43,295 nucleotides of DNA from an uncultured Roseovarius sp. (lineage in GTDB: Bacteria > Pseudomonadota > Alphaproteobacteria > Rhodobacterales > Rhodobacteraceae). The stretch's first letter is position 1, and every line of letters starts with the position of its first letter. Where the stretch lies: positions 1 to 43,295 of the forward strand of contig NZ_CAMYMD010000030.1 in the NCBI RefSeq assembly GCF_947259555.1, read 5' to 3'. The notes beneath the pieces are model-generated. The model was not told the origin of the DNA. It searched no databases and saw nothing but the letters and a program-made list of their open reading frames with translations. Position numbers and translations under genes: made by a program. Positions 8,044-15,858 of this stretch are shown here, in pieces.

Positions 8044-8742
8044 TCAGAGCGCCGCGCCCTCGGGCGGATCGGCGGGCAGGGGGGCGGAAAAGGGCGCAGG
8101 TCCGAGCCCCTCGGCGCGAGCGGCGGCCTGCGCGCTGTCGCGTGTTTCCAGGCTCTGCGCCATGCTCTGCAAGCGCGGCCAGCGGGCAAGCCGGAACCAG
8201 CCGGTTTCCCCGGCCGGGTAGAGCGCCAGCCAGCGCAGCGCCGGGCCGAGATAGAGGCCGAGCATTGTAGGAGTGGCGCCGCTGAAGAGGTCGGGATGCG
8301 CATTTGCCGCCGCCTCCAGCGTGTCGAGATGGCGTGCGGCCTCACCCTGCATATGAGTGCGCAGCCGGGCCTGATCTGCGGTATCCGCACCTGCATATTG
8401 ATCGATATAGAAGATCATCCGCATCGCCGGGTGCAGGGTATTGGACAGGAAAAACAGCCATTTGAGCAGCGCCCCGCGTGCGGGATCATCCGGGGCGGGG
8501 GCGAGCGCGCCGTGTCGGTCGGCCAGCCACAAAAGGATCGCGCCGGTCTCGAAGATCGGGCCATCGGGCGTTTCCAGCACCGGGATCAGCCCCGCCGGGT
8601 TGAGCGCCAGATAGGCGGGCGATTTCTGCGCCCGCGCGCGGCGGTCGACCAGCACGGTCGCGTAGGGCACACCCAGTTCCTCCAGCGCGAGGCGGATGAT
8701 GAGCGAGGCGTTGTCGGGCGCGTAATGCAGGCGATAGGTCAT
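8044..8742 (-). CDS. Glutathione S-transferase family protein
   Basis: This is a 232-residue cytosolic protein with the GST two-domain plan. The thioredoxin-like N domain (residues 1-80) contains NASLIIRLALEELGVPY, the cis-proline loop NPAGLIPVLETPDG and the glutathione-binding ETGAILLWLAD. The C domain is all-helical. An S-N pair at residues 11-13 occupies the place of the usual catalytic Ser/Tyr/Cys. GST families use glutathione to conjugate or reduce small molecules; the substrate here is unknown. It is 52 bases downstream of the DUF1244 gene, on the same strand. Confidence 0.85.
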   Translation of the reverse strand: MTYRLHYAPDNASLIIRLALEELGVPYATVLVDRRARAQKSPAYLALNPAGLIPVLETPDGPIFETGAILLWLADRHGALAPAPDDPARGALLKWLFFLSNTLHPAMRMIFYIDQYAGADTADQARLRTHMQGEAARHLDTLEAAANAHPDLFSGATPTMLGLYLGPALRWLALYPAGETGWFRLARWPRLQSMAQSLETRDSAQAAARAEGLGPAPFSAPLPADPPEGAAL

Positions 8743-8794
8743 GGCGCGACCCTAGCGGGGCCTGCGCGCGCGCCTTGCTGGAAAGCGACGCCGC

Positions 8795-9109
8795 TCAGCC
8801 CTTTTCGCCCACATTTTCGGCGAAGGCGGCGTCGAACGCGGCTTTCTTTTCGGCGTCGGCGTCGATCTGGTAGCGCGCCTTCCATTCGTCATAGGGCATG
8901 CCGTAAAATGTCTCGCGGGCTTCGGCCTTGGACATGTCGATGCCGCGCGCGTTGGCCGCCTCCTGATACCAACGGCTCAGGCAGTTGCGGCAAAAGCCTG
9001 CAAGGTTCATCAGGTCGATATTCTGTACATCGGTGCGCTTTTCCATCAGGTGCGCGCGCAGCGTGCGGAAGGCGGCGGCCTCGAGTTCGATCCGGGTCTG
9101 GTCGTCCAT
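8795..9109 (-). CDS. DUF1244 family protein
   Basis: This is a 104-residue soluble protein with the DUF1244 signature: AAFRTLRAHLMEKRTDVQNIDLMNLAGFCRNCLSRW broken here into its parts AFRTLRAHL, QNIDLMNLAGF and CRNCLSRWY, then GMPYDEWK. The CxxC pair in CRNCLSRW is a feature of the family and could bind metal or be redox active; no function is established. The ATG at 9107-9109 is preceded by AGAGGAGAAAGACC, a strong ribosome-binding site, so the longer frame up to 9226 is rejected. It follows the N-formylglutamate amidohydrolase gene by 59 bases. Confidence 0.88.
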   Translation of the reverse strand: MDDQTRIELEAAAFRTLRAHLMEKRTDVQNIDLMNLAGFCRNCLSRWYQEAANARGIDMSKAEARETFYGMPYDEWKARYQIDADAEKKAAFDAAFAENVGEKG

Positions 9110-9168
9110 GGTCTTTCTCCTCTGTTTGACGCCAAGATGAGGCGCGGCGCGGCGTGGTGCAAGGCCCC

Positions 9169-9930
9169 TCAGACGCCGGCCTGTTCGGCCACCTCTTGTA
9201 GGATCGGTGCCAGCCGGGCCGCCCATCGGGCCTGTTGCTCGGGTGTTTCGATCAGGTCATTTCTCAGTTCAATGAGCACATTGGGCCGTTCATACGCGAT
9301 GGCATGGCGCGCGATGGCGTCCCCCGGCAGATGGCCGCCATAGGGCTCATTCTCTCCGACGCAAAGATCGTTTTCCTGTCGCAGACGTGCCAGGAGGGGC
9401 TTGGCGAGACGCATGTCCGCGGCATAAAGCAGGCCGATATGCCAAGGGCGTGGCGGCCTGCCGCGCAGTTGCCGCGTGAAGCTGTGGACCGAGACGATCA
9501 CCGTGTCGTCGCGCCGCGCCGCCAATTCCGCCAGTGCGGTGTGATAGGGACGATAGAGCCGGTTGAGGCGGCGTTCGATTTCGTCCGGATCGGCGCTGCG
9601 GTTGGCGGGAATGACGGTGCCGTCATAGAGCCGCATGACCAGCGTGGGGTCATCCTCGCCCCGGTTCGGGTCGATGACAAGCCGCGAGAAATTACTCAGG
9701 ATGGCAGGCCCGTTCAGCGCCTCGGCCAATGCCGTGGCAAGGCCTGCCGCGCCGACATCATAGGCGATATGGCGGGCCATGTCCGCCTTGGCCACACCAA
9801 GAGTGCCGCCCGCCACGAAAGCGGGCACGGCGTTGCTGGCATGATCGCATGTCACCAGCCAGCGTTCGGGCCTTGAGGGCCCTTCGATCTGATAGGGGGT
9901 GTAATTCATCGGGTTGGTTTTTCCTGTCAT
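9169..9930 (-). CDS. N-formylglutamate amidohydrolase family protein
   Basis: This 253-residue protein belongs to the N-formylglutamate amidohydrolase family, zinc enzymes that release formate and glutamate at the end of one histidine-degradation route. Seen here are TCDHASNAVP (first metal-ligand region), SRLVIDPNRGEDDPTL, IVSVHSFTRQ and NVLIELRNDLI. Shortness and context (no other hut genes nearby) mean it may act on a different formyl- or acyl-amino acid. Two starts are possible: ATG at 9928-9930, or ATG at 9907-9909, which has AGGA about 12 bases upstream. It is divergent from pyk and heads a run of four or five minus-strand genes. Confidence 0.88.
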   Translation of the reverse strand: MTGKTNPMNYTPYQIEGPSRPERWLVTCDHASNAVPAFVAGGTLGVAKADMARHIAYDVGAAGLATALAEALNGPAILSNFSRLVIDPNRGEDDPTLVMRLYDGTVIPANRSADPDEIERRLNRLYRPYHTALAELAARRDDTVIVSVHSFTRQLRGRPPRPWHIGLLYAADMRLAKPLLARLRQENDLCVGENEPYGGHLPGDAIARHAIAYERPNVLIELRNDLIETPEQQARWAARLAPILQEVAEQAGV

Positions 9931-9945
9931 CTTGCTTTAGGACAG

Positions 9946-9974
9946 TTGCGAGAGAATGTGAATTGCGCGATAAG
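9946..9974 (+). promoter_or_regulatory. Candidate pyk promoter
   Basis: TTGCGA (9946-9951) and GATAAG (9969-9974) are 17 bases apart. The predicted transcript starts near 9981, directly in front of the palindrome at 9987-10004 and about 57 bases above the pyk ATG. Confidence 0.45.
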
Positions 9975-9986
9975 ACGGAGAGGGTG

Positions 9987-10004
9987 GATGTTAGCGTTAA
10001 CATC
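9987..10004. promoter_or_regulatory. LacI-type operator in front of pyk
   Basis: GATGTTAGCGTTAACATC is an 18-base palindrome with a central CG and one mismatched pair, the classic shape of a LacI-family operator. It lies just after the predicted pyk transcription start, a position suited to repression. In alphaproteobacteria the LacI-family regulator CceR controls glycolytic and gluconeogenic genes, so a CceR-like protein is a reasonable candidate; the regulator gene is not in this window. Confidence 0.55.
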
Positions 10005-10037
10005 GCAGCCCTCGGGAAGAGATGAAGGACAGATGAA

Positions 10038-11483
10038 ATGAGACGCGACCGCAATGTCAAGATCGTGGCCACGCTTGGCCCTGCCTCGTCGGATTATGAT
10101 ACGATACGTGCCCTGCACGAGGCGGGCGCAGATGTGTTTCGTCTCAACATGAGCCACGGCACCCATGCCGACATCTCGGAGCGGCATCGCATCATTCGGC
10201 AGGTTGAGGCCGATCTTGACAGCCCGATCGCCATTCTGGGGGATCTGCAAGGGCCCAAGCTGCGTGTCGGGGCGTTTGTGAATGGCGAGGAAGAGTTGAT
10301 CGAAGGCGCGGCCTTTCGGCTGGACCTCGATGAGACCGAGGGCGATGTGTCCCGGGTCTGTCTGCCGCACCCCGAAATTTTCGCGGCGCTGGAGCCGGGC
10401 GCGGATCTGCTGGTCAACGATGGCAAGATCCGGTTGCGGGTGCGTGAGTGCGGGCCCGAATTTGCCGATTGCGAGGTCATTGCCGGGGGCACGATTTCGA
10501 ATCGCAAAGGTGTGAACGTGCCCGACGTGGTGCTGCCGCTTGCGGCCTTGTCGGAAAAGGACCTGGCGGACCTTGAGTTTGTCTGCGATCTGGGTGTCGA
10601 CTGGCTGGCGCTCAGTTTTGTTCAGCGTCCCGAGGATGTGAATGAGGCCCGCGTGTTGGTGCGCGGGCGCGCCGCGATCATGTCGAAGATCGAGAAACCG
10701 GCAGCGGTGAAGTGCTTTGACGATATTCTGGAGGTCAGCGACGGGATCATGGTCGCCCGGGGCGATCTTGGCGTAGAACTGCCGGTGCAGAACGTGCCGC
10801 CCATCCAGAAGCGCCTGGTGCGCCGTTGCCGGGCGGTCGCCAAGCCGGTGATCGTGGCGACGCAAATGCTCGAATCGATGATCGAGTCGCCGATGCCGAC
10901 CCGTGCCGAAGTCTCTGACGTGGCCACCGCGATCTACGAGGGGTCGGACGCGATCATGCTGTCGGCGGAATCGGCGGCCGGGGATTACCCGGTCGAGGCG
11001 GTGCAGACCATGGACAATGTCGCCCGCGAAGTCGAGAATGACCCGACCTACCGCGAAGTGATCGAGGCCAGCCGCCGCGCCGACCGCCAGAGTGTGGCCG
11101 ATGGTATTGTTGCGGCTGCGCGCGAGATCGCCGAGACCGCCGATATCAAGGTGATCTGCTGCTATACCGAATCGGGCACAACGGCACTTTTGACAGCCAG
11201 AGAACGCCCGCGCGTGCCGATCATGGCGCTGACCAGCGTACTCGGGACCGCCCGGCGTCTGGCCCTCACATGGGGTGTAACCTGTGTCATGACCGGAGAG
11301 CTCACGCGGTTCAAGATGGCCGTCATCAACGCTGCCCGGGCCGCGCGCGCGCAGGGCTATGCCGAGGAAAACGACCAGATCGTTGTCACCGCCGGGGTGC
11401 CGTTCAATGTGCCCGGCACGACAAATATCCTGCGCGTGGCTCCGTGTCAGGAAAGTTTGATTTACGCCACCGATCCGGGGTAA
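10038..11483 (+). CDS. pyk: Pyruvate kinase
   Basis: This glycolytic enzyme transfers phosphate from phosphoenolpyruvate to ADP, giving ATP and pyruvate in the cytosol. The 481-residue length is standard. Motifs seen are VKIVATLGPASSDYD at the start, FRLNMSHGTH, ILGDLQGPKLRVG, the active-site lysine region IMSKIEKPAAV, ARGDLGVELP, and the signature ATQMLESMIESPMPTRAEVSDVATA. The C-terminal domain (residue 345 on) holds the usual allosteric fold. The ATG at 10038 follows GAAGGACAG. Upstream is a promoter with a LacI-type operator; downstream, 42 bases on, is a small membrane-protein gene likely on the same transcript. Confidence 0.97.
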   Translation: MRRDRNVKIVATLGPASSDYDTIRALHEAGADVFRLNMSHGTHADISERHRIIRQVEADLDSPIAILGDLQGPKLRVGAFVNGEEELIEGAAFRLDLDETEGDVSRVCLPHPEIFAALEPGADLLVNDGKIRLRVRECGPEFADCEVIAGGTISNRKGVNVPDVVLPLAALSEKDLADLEFVCDLGVDWLALSFVQRPEDVNEARVLVRGRAAIMSKIEKPAAVKCFDDILEVSDGIMVARGDLGVELPVQNVPPIQKRLVRRCRAVAKPVIVATQMLESMIESPMPTRAEVSDVATAIYEGSDAIMLSAESAAGDYPVEAVQTMDNVAREVENDPTYREVIEASRRADRQSVADGIVAAAREIAETADIKVICCYTESGTTALLTARERPRVPIMALTSVLGTARRLALTWGVTCVMTGELTRFKMAVINAARAARAQGYAEENDQIVVTAGVPFNVPGTTNILRVAPCQESLIYATDPG

Positions 11484-11525
11484 CCTGTCCCAGTTGTGTT
11501 TAACGGTCATTCCCGGAGGTATGTG

Positions 11526-11750
11526 ATGGATCCTGATCTGGCGATGGCCATAGGCATGGTCTTGGGGGTGTTCTCCATCCCGTCGATCTTGTCGGCCTTT
11601 TCCGAATCACGGGCGCCACGTGTCGCAGCTTTGACGCTGATCGCGGCCGGGGGGCTCATTGTCTGGGCGATCAGCAATAAACCCGGCGGCTACAGCTTTA
11701 GCGAGCTGCCCGAGGTGCTGGTCCGGGTGATTGCGCGATACATCTCGTGA
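11526..11750 (+). CDS. Small two-helix membrane protein, unknown function
   Basis: This 74-residue protein has two hydrophobic segments, about residues 5-24 (LAMAIGMVLGVFSIPSILSAF) shown here as LAMAIGMVLGVFS, and about 33-50 (VAALTLIAAGGLIVWAI). The tail after NKPGGYSFSELP is short and amphipathic. No family is recognised. The ATG at 11526 has GGAGG seven bases upstream; an upstream frame to 11496 is ignored. It lies 42 bases after pyk on the same strand with no terminator between, so it is probably cotranscribed with pyk. Confidence 0.75.
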   Translation: MDPDLAMAIGMVLGVFSIPSILSAFSESRAPRVAALTLIAAGGLIVWAISNKPGGYSFSELPEVLVRVIARYIS

Positions 11751-11755
11751 CGGCT

Positions 11756-11773
11756 CTTGCACCGGGGTGCGAG
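11756..11773. terminator. Hairpin after the pyk-small protein unit
   Basis: CTTGCACC (11756-11763) pairs with GGTGCGAG (11766-11773), with one mismatch and a very short loop. It starts just past the stop of the 74-residue protein gene. No T-run follows, so terminator function is uncertain. Confidence 0.3.
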
Positions 11774-11781
11774 GATGCCTC

Positions 11782-11810
11782 TTGAACAAGATCCGGATGA
11801 CGCGTATACG
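11782..11810 (+). promoter_or_regulatory. rpmI-rplT promoter
   Basis: TTGAAC (11782-11787) and TATACG (11805-11810) have exactly 17 bases between them, the best promoter match in this part. The predicted start is near 11817, giving a leader of about 70 bases before rpmI. The -10 hexamer is the same as in the rpsA promoter. Confidence 0.65.
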
Positions 11811-11888
11811 GCGCGCTCATCCCGCAGGACCGGCCCGACGTGGCATGCCGAGCTCTGCGGTTACACCGACCAGATACAGGAGCCGGAA

Positions 11889-12089
11889 ATGCCCAAGATG
11901 AAGACGAAATCGAGCTGCAAAAAGCGGTTCAAAGTGACGGCGACGGGCCGTGTTGTGGCCGCCCAGGCGGGCAAGAGCCACGGCATGATCAAGCGCACCA
12001 ACAAATTCATCCGTAACGCGCGTGGCACCACCACGCTCAGCAAAGCCGACGAAGGTATCATCAAGCCGATGATGCCCTACGCACGCTAA
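11889..12089 (+). CDS. rpmI: 50S ribosomal protein L35
   Basis: This 66-residue basic protein is L35 of the large ribosomal subunit. The start [19 protein letters not shown] and the central GKSHGMIKR are diagnostic. The ATG at 11889 is chosen because L35 always starts MPK(M/L)KT; the longer frame from 11757 crosses the promoter. The preceding bases AGGAGCCGGAA give a ribosome-binding site. rplT follows after 20 bases. infC, often upstream, is not here, and the operon has its own promoter. Confidence 0.97.
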   Translation: MPKMKTKSSCKKRFKVTATGRVVAAQAGKSHGMIKRTNKFIRNARGTTTLSKADEGIIKPMMPYAR

Positions 12090-12109
12090 GCCCCAGGAGG
12101 ATTTGAGAG

Positions 12110-12475
12110 ATGTCACGCGTCAAAGGTGGGGTTGTTACCCACGCCCGTCACAAGAAAGTCGTCAAGGCCGCCAAAGGCTACTATGGCCGCCGCAAGAACA
12201 CCTTCAAGGTGGCCGCCCAGGCCGTCGACAAGGCCAACCAATACGCCACCCGCGACCGCAAGAACCGCAAGCGCAATTTCCGCGCGCTGTGGATCCAGCG
12301 GATCAACGCGGCTGTGCGCGCCCATGACGAATCGTTGACCTATTCGCGCTTCATCAACGGTCTGACCCTGGCCGGGGTTGAAGTCGATCGTAAGGTGCTC
12401 GCGGATCTCGCCGTGCACGAGCCCGCCGCGTTCGGCGCGATCGTGGAGCAGGCCAAGGGCGCTCTGGCCGCCTGA
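12110..12475 (+). CDS. rplT: 50S ribosomal protein L20
   Basis: This 121-residue protein binds 23S rRNA early in large-subunit assembly. The family sequence is clear: [16 protein letters not shown], the basic [13 protein letters not shown], and [19 protein letters not shown], ending with a globular domain. The ATG at 12110 has AGGAGG (12095-12100) nine bases upstream. L20 represses its own operon in some bacteria by binding the mRNA; no such element is recognised here. A strong terminator follows 31 bases downstream, so pheS is not linked. Confidence 0.98.
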   Translation: MSRVKGGVVTHARHKKVVKAAKGYYGRRKNTFKVAAQAVDKANQYATRDRKNRKRNFRALWIQRINAAVRAHDESLTYSRFINGLTLAGVEVDRKVLADLAVHEPAAFGAIVEQAKGALAA

Positions 12476-12506
12476 GCCGGTCGCCTGCGAGGGACAGAGA
12501 GATAAG

Positions 12507-12539
12507 CGCTGCCCGGATCACCCTCCGGGCGGCGTTTTT
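12507..12539 (+). terminator. rplT rho-independent terminator
   Basis: CGCTGCCCGGA (12507-12517) pairs over 11 positions (one G-T) with TCCGGGCGGCG (12524-12534), with a 6-base loop, followed by TTTTT (12535-12539). The T-run touches the stop codon of the convergent methyltransferase gene. Confidence 0.93.
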
Positions 12540-13753
12540 CATGCGCGCGTGGCGGACGCGCCGCGGAAAATACCGGAATAGAGCAGCAACCCGTGATCGC
12601 CCAGATCACGCTCGATCCGCGACCAGAGCGCGCCCATGCCGATGGGGTCGGTGCCGGTGGCGGTCGCGATCTCTTGCAGGCTGCGCCGCCCGTCTACCGC
12701 CGCAATCAGCCGTGCCGCCTCTTTCGGCAGGCTCAGCCGCGTGGTGACGCTGCCAAAGCTCAGCTTGGGGCTTTGACCCTGCGCCACGGCCCGCGCCAGA
12801 TCGGCGGCGCGCAGCCCCTTGAGATGCGGGACCAGCGCGCGATTGCGCCCCGTGGCCGGGCCCCGCGCCTCAGTGCCGCGCACAGCATAGCCCACATGCG
12901 TCTTGATCGTGCCGCTCAGCTTTTCGGCCAGCGCCATGCGCTCGACCGGGCCCAGGTGGTCCGGCACATCGGTGATCCGTGCGAGATCATAAAGCACCGG
13001 CAAGGTGAAGCCAGACAGGTGCCAGCCCGTCGCCTCCAGCATGTCGTTGAGCGCGGTCACGTCAAAGGCCCGGTCCTGCGAGTGCAGCAGCAGGTCATAG
13101 AACCCCGCATCGCTGTCCTTGTGATCGCCCAGATTCACATTGGCCTTGAACGGATGCCCCTCGGGCAGGCCAGCCACGATCTTGCGCGCCGCCCTCAGCC
13201 GCGCCTCGGGCGCCATCCCCACGAAGAGCGCGCCGAACGCTTCCTGTAGCGGATAGACACCTGATCGGCCATAGGGCGCATAGACCATGAAGCCCATGCC
13301 GCCACCGGGGGCCAGCGCTGCCAGCAGCGCACGAAATCCCTCGGCCGGGTCGGGCAGGTGATGCAGCACGCCGCAACAGTCGATATAGTCGAACTCGCCA
13401 TACTCGGCGGCCGCCAGAAGGCTGCCGGTGACAAAGCGGATGCCGCGCAGCCCGCGCATCCGCGCCCGCTCCTCGGCAATCGCGCGCGAGGCGGTCGAGA
13501 GGTCCAGATAGGTGATCTCCGCCAGCCGCCCCGCATCCTGCATCTGGTGCGCCAGTTGAATAAGCGCATCGCCGGTGCCGCCGCCCGCCACCAGCACGCG
13601 CAGCGGCTTTGACCAGTCGCGCGCGCCGCCAAAGACGAAATGATCCACCTCCAGCACATGCGAGGGCGACCCGGTGATCAGCCGCGTTTTCTCATCCGCC
13701 GGGTCACGCGCCGGGTAAGGATAGGCCTCGTATTGCGCCCTGATCTCGCTCAC
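12539..13753 (-). CDS. Class I SAM-dependent methyltransferase
   Basis: This 404-residue protein opens with EIRAQYEAYPYPARDP, a leader often seen before a class I methyltransferase domain. The SAM-binding motif I is LRVLVAGGGTGDALIQLA (about residues 47-64), motif II is ITYLDLS and motif IV is FDYIDCCGVLHHLPDP. The C-terminal 170 residues contain a possible winged-helix-like segment (LPKEAARLIAAVDGRRSLQEI). The substrate is unknown. The start is a GTG at 13751-13753 after AGGGGGCGCGGC; the longer arginine-rich frame to 13867 overlaps asmA and is rejected. It follows asmA by 52 bases, and a copy of the GAGTATTTTTGCC motif fills that gap. Confidence 0.82.
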   Translation of the reverse strand: MSEIRAQYEAYPYPARDPADEKTRLITGSPSHVLEVDHFVFGGARDWSKPLRVLVAGGGTGDALIQLAHQMQDAGRLAEITYLDLSTASRAIAEERARMRGLRGIRFVTGSLLAAAEYGEFDYIDCCGVLHHLPDPAEGFRALLAALAPGGGMGFMVYAPYGRSGVYPLQEAFGALFVGMAPEARLRAARKIVAGLPEGHPFKANVNLGDHKDSDAGFYDLLLHSQDRAFDVTALNDMLEATGWHLSGFTLPVLYDLARITDVPDHLGPVERMALAEKLSGTIKTHVGYAVRGTEARGPATGRNRALVPHLKGLRAADLARAVAQGQSPKLSFGSVTTRLSLPKEAARLIAAVDGRRSLQEIATATGTDPIGMGALWSRIERDLGDHGLLLYSGIFRGASATRA

Positions 13754-13768
13754 CGCCGCGCCCCCTGT

Positions 13769-13795
13769 TTCTTTTTGGCAAAAATACTCAAATCC
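13769..13795 (-). repeat. Intergenic motif GAGTATTTTTGCC, copy 1
   Basis: The core is at 13777-13789 on the minus strand, preceded by GGATTT and followed by AAAAAGAA. It begins about 10 bases after the asmA stop codon and ends 15 bases before the methyltransferase GTG. Copy 2 at 28522-28548 is nearly identical over 27 bases. Confidence 0.75.
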
Positions 13796-13805
13796 GACGC
13801 CCGCC

Positions 13806-15749
13806 TCAGTCGAAGAGCTTGCGCAGCGCGTCCTTCGCCTTGTCCTCGATCTTGTCCTTGACCGCATCCTCCAGGCTCTGGCCCTCCTGCGGCGTCACTT
13901 CGAGCCGCTTCTGCACCTCGCGCTCCAGCCGCTCCTCGGCCTTCTGCTCCAGTTCCTCACGCTCGGCCTTGAGGTTGAGATCGAGCGCCTTTTCCAGATC
14001 TGGCTTGATGCGGGGGCTGGCCCAGGGGCCCTCGATCCGCACCGGAATGGCGAGGCCACGGGAATTGTCCCCCTCCAGCAGCACCGGCGTGAACAGATAG
14101 TCGATATCGCGCGCGCCCAGCCCCACGCGGCCCGTCCCTTCGGCCCGCGCCAGCGGCAGCTTCATCGTCAGATCGCGATTGTAGAGATTGCCCTGATCCA
14201 TGGTGAAACTGGCGCTCATTGTGTCAAACACCGTGGTCCCCCCCGACACGTCGCCCGCCCGCATCAGCCGGTCGAGATCAATCCCCGAGATCACCCCGCG
14301 CCCGGTGCGCACGCTGCCCTTGCCCGAGAGCGAATTCATGATCGCATGTACCGATTGGCCGACGCCCAGAAACTCCACCTCGCCGCTCGCCGAGGCCGCA
14401 AAACGGGTGATGTCCATGGCATCGCTGAGGAAGCGTTCGAGGTTGAGGCCCTCGGCCTTCATGGTGCCGCCCACCGACAGGCCCGAGCGGTTGTTGGCGA
14501 CGAACTCGCCGGTGATCAGCCCGTCATAGCCGCGCATTTCGCGCAAGGAAAAGACCGCGCGCGACCGGTCCAGCGTCATCAGCGTGCGGGTTGTGCCCAG
14601 CTTCAGATCGCCCAGGTCGATGCTGTCGGCGACCAGCGCCACCTCGCCATTGGCCAGCGCCAGACCGCTGGCGTCGATGGGCGCGCGCGACCAGCCGGTG
14701 TCACCGCCCGCGCCCGCCTCATTGCCGTCCGCCCCGGCCAGCTTTGACAGATCAAGCGCACCGGCATTGAGCTGTGCATTGATACGCGGCACATCGCCCG
14801 CAAGCTCGATATCCGCCGCCCCCGAGAGCGCATTACCCCCCAGATCGAGCGTCATGTCGCGCAACGAAAGCCGCATCTCTTGCGTCAGCGTCACATCCGC
14901 CCCGCCCCTGACGCCCGCGCCAAAGCCCTGCGGCAGGTCCACCGCGCCCAGATCCAGCGCCGCGACAAAGGCGCTCGTGTCGGACATGTCGATATCGAAC
15001 CGCCCCTGCATCTGCGGCTGAACACCTGCGCGCCCGTCAAAGCCGAGGCGCCCGCCGGGCCCCTCGATATTGGCCACCACATCCGTCACCGCCCCGTCGA
15101 GGAACGCGCCGACCTGCTCCAGATGGCCCGACACCGTCACCGGATCGCCCGCCTGCCGCAGCACCACGTCAAACGTCGCCCGGCCATCGTAGTCGGGCCA
15201 GCGCAGGTCGAAATCCATGTCGCGGATCGCCTGTGTCTCGCCAGTGCCATGATCGGTATAGGTCAGATAGGCACCTTGGATCAGCGCCCGGTCCAGCGTC
15301 AGCGACAGCCGGTTCGCGGTGGCGGGCGTGCCGCCCTCGGACTGGCCGGAGGGGGCCACGCCCTCGACCCCCAACTCCCAGTTCACCCGTCCGTCGGCGG
15401 CCCGTTCCAGCCGGATCTGCGGCCCCACCGCCTCCAGCCCGGTGATCCGGATATCGCCGCCGAAGAGCGCCGCAGGCTCCACCCCGATCTTGAGGCTGTC
15501 GGCGGTGAACATCGGCCCGGCCTCGGACCAGTCGGCATTGGCGACCTCGACCGCCCCGGTCGCAACCCCCAGAACCGGGTAAAAGCTGATCCGCGTGTCG
15601 CCCGACATGGTGACCTGACGGCCCGTCGCCTTGGTGATCTGCTCGGCGGCGATCTTGGCGATCCGGTCGCCCGGCAGGAAAAACAGCGCGCCCAGCACGA
15701 TCGCCAGCATCACAACCACCAGCCCGATCAGCCGAAACACCCACCGCAT
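13806..15749 (-). CDS. AsmA family protein
   Basis: This 647-residue protein has one N-terminal membrane helix (about residues 6-25, [20 protein letters not shown]) and a long beta-rich periplasmic part. It matches the AsmA family: [22 protein letters not shown] near the N terminus and a C-terminal AsmA domain with [19 protein letters not shown] and [21 protein letters not shown] sequence. AsmA-type proteins are bridge-like lipid carriers or modulators of the outer membrane. The last 60 residues are a charged coiled-coil-like tail ([20 protein letters not shown]). The ATG at 15747-15749 has GAGGGG eight bases upstream, and a membrane helix directly follows, supporting this start. It is divergent from rimO. 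Confidence 0.85.
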   Translation of the reverse strand: MRWVFRLIGLVVVMLAIVLGALFFLPGDRIAKIAAEQITKATGRQVTMSGDTRISFYPVLGVATGAVEVANADWSEAGPMFTADSLKIGVEPAALFGGDIRITGLEAVGPQIRLERAADGRVNWELGVEGVAPSGQSEGGTPATANRLSLTLDRALIQGAYLTYTDHGTGETQAIRDMDFDLRWPDYDGRATFDVVLRQAGDPVTVSGHLEQVGAFLDGAVTDVVANIEGPGGRLGFDGRAGVQPQMQGRFDIDMSDTSAFVAALDLGAVDLPQGFGAGVRGGADVTLTQEMRLSLRDMTLDLGGNALSGAADIELAGDVPRINAQLNAGALDLSKLAGADGNEAGAGGDTGWSRAPIDASGLALANGEVALVADSIDLGDLKLGTTRTLMTLDRSRAVFSLREMRGYDGLITGEFVANNRSGLSVGGTMKAEGLNLERFLSDAMDITRFAASASGEVEFLGVGQSVHAIMNSLSGKGSVRTGRGVISGIDLDRLMRAGDVSGGTTVFDTMSASFTMDQGNLYNRDLTMKLPLARAEGTGRVGLGARDIDYLFTPVLLEGDNSRGLAIPVRIEGPWASPRIKPDLEKALDLNLKAEREELEQKAEERLEREVQKRLEVTPQEGQSLEDAVKDKIEDKAKDALRKLFD

Positions 15750-15780
15750 GGCACATCCCCTCTTGCAACGCCTCGGCCCA

Positions 15781-15810
15781 ACTCTAGGCGTGCAGCGCAG
15801 GCAGGGGCAA
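15781..15810 (-). promoter_or_regulatory. Candidate asmA promoter
   Basis: On the minus strand TTGCCC (15805-15810) and TAGAGT (15781-15786) are 18 bases apart, about 31 bases above the asmA ATG. Confidence 0.4.
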
Positions 15811-15858
15811 CCGCTTTTGCCCCTTCCCGCGGGACCGGGCAAAGGCTATATCGCAGCC

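Noticed and set aside
9927..11510. 527-codon open frame antisense to pyk
   Set aside because: It is a shadow of the pyk frame, rich in His, Arg and Gly, with no signature; pyk is certain.
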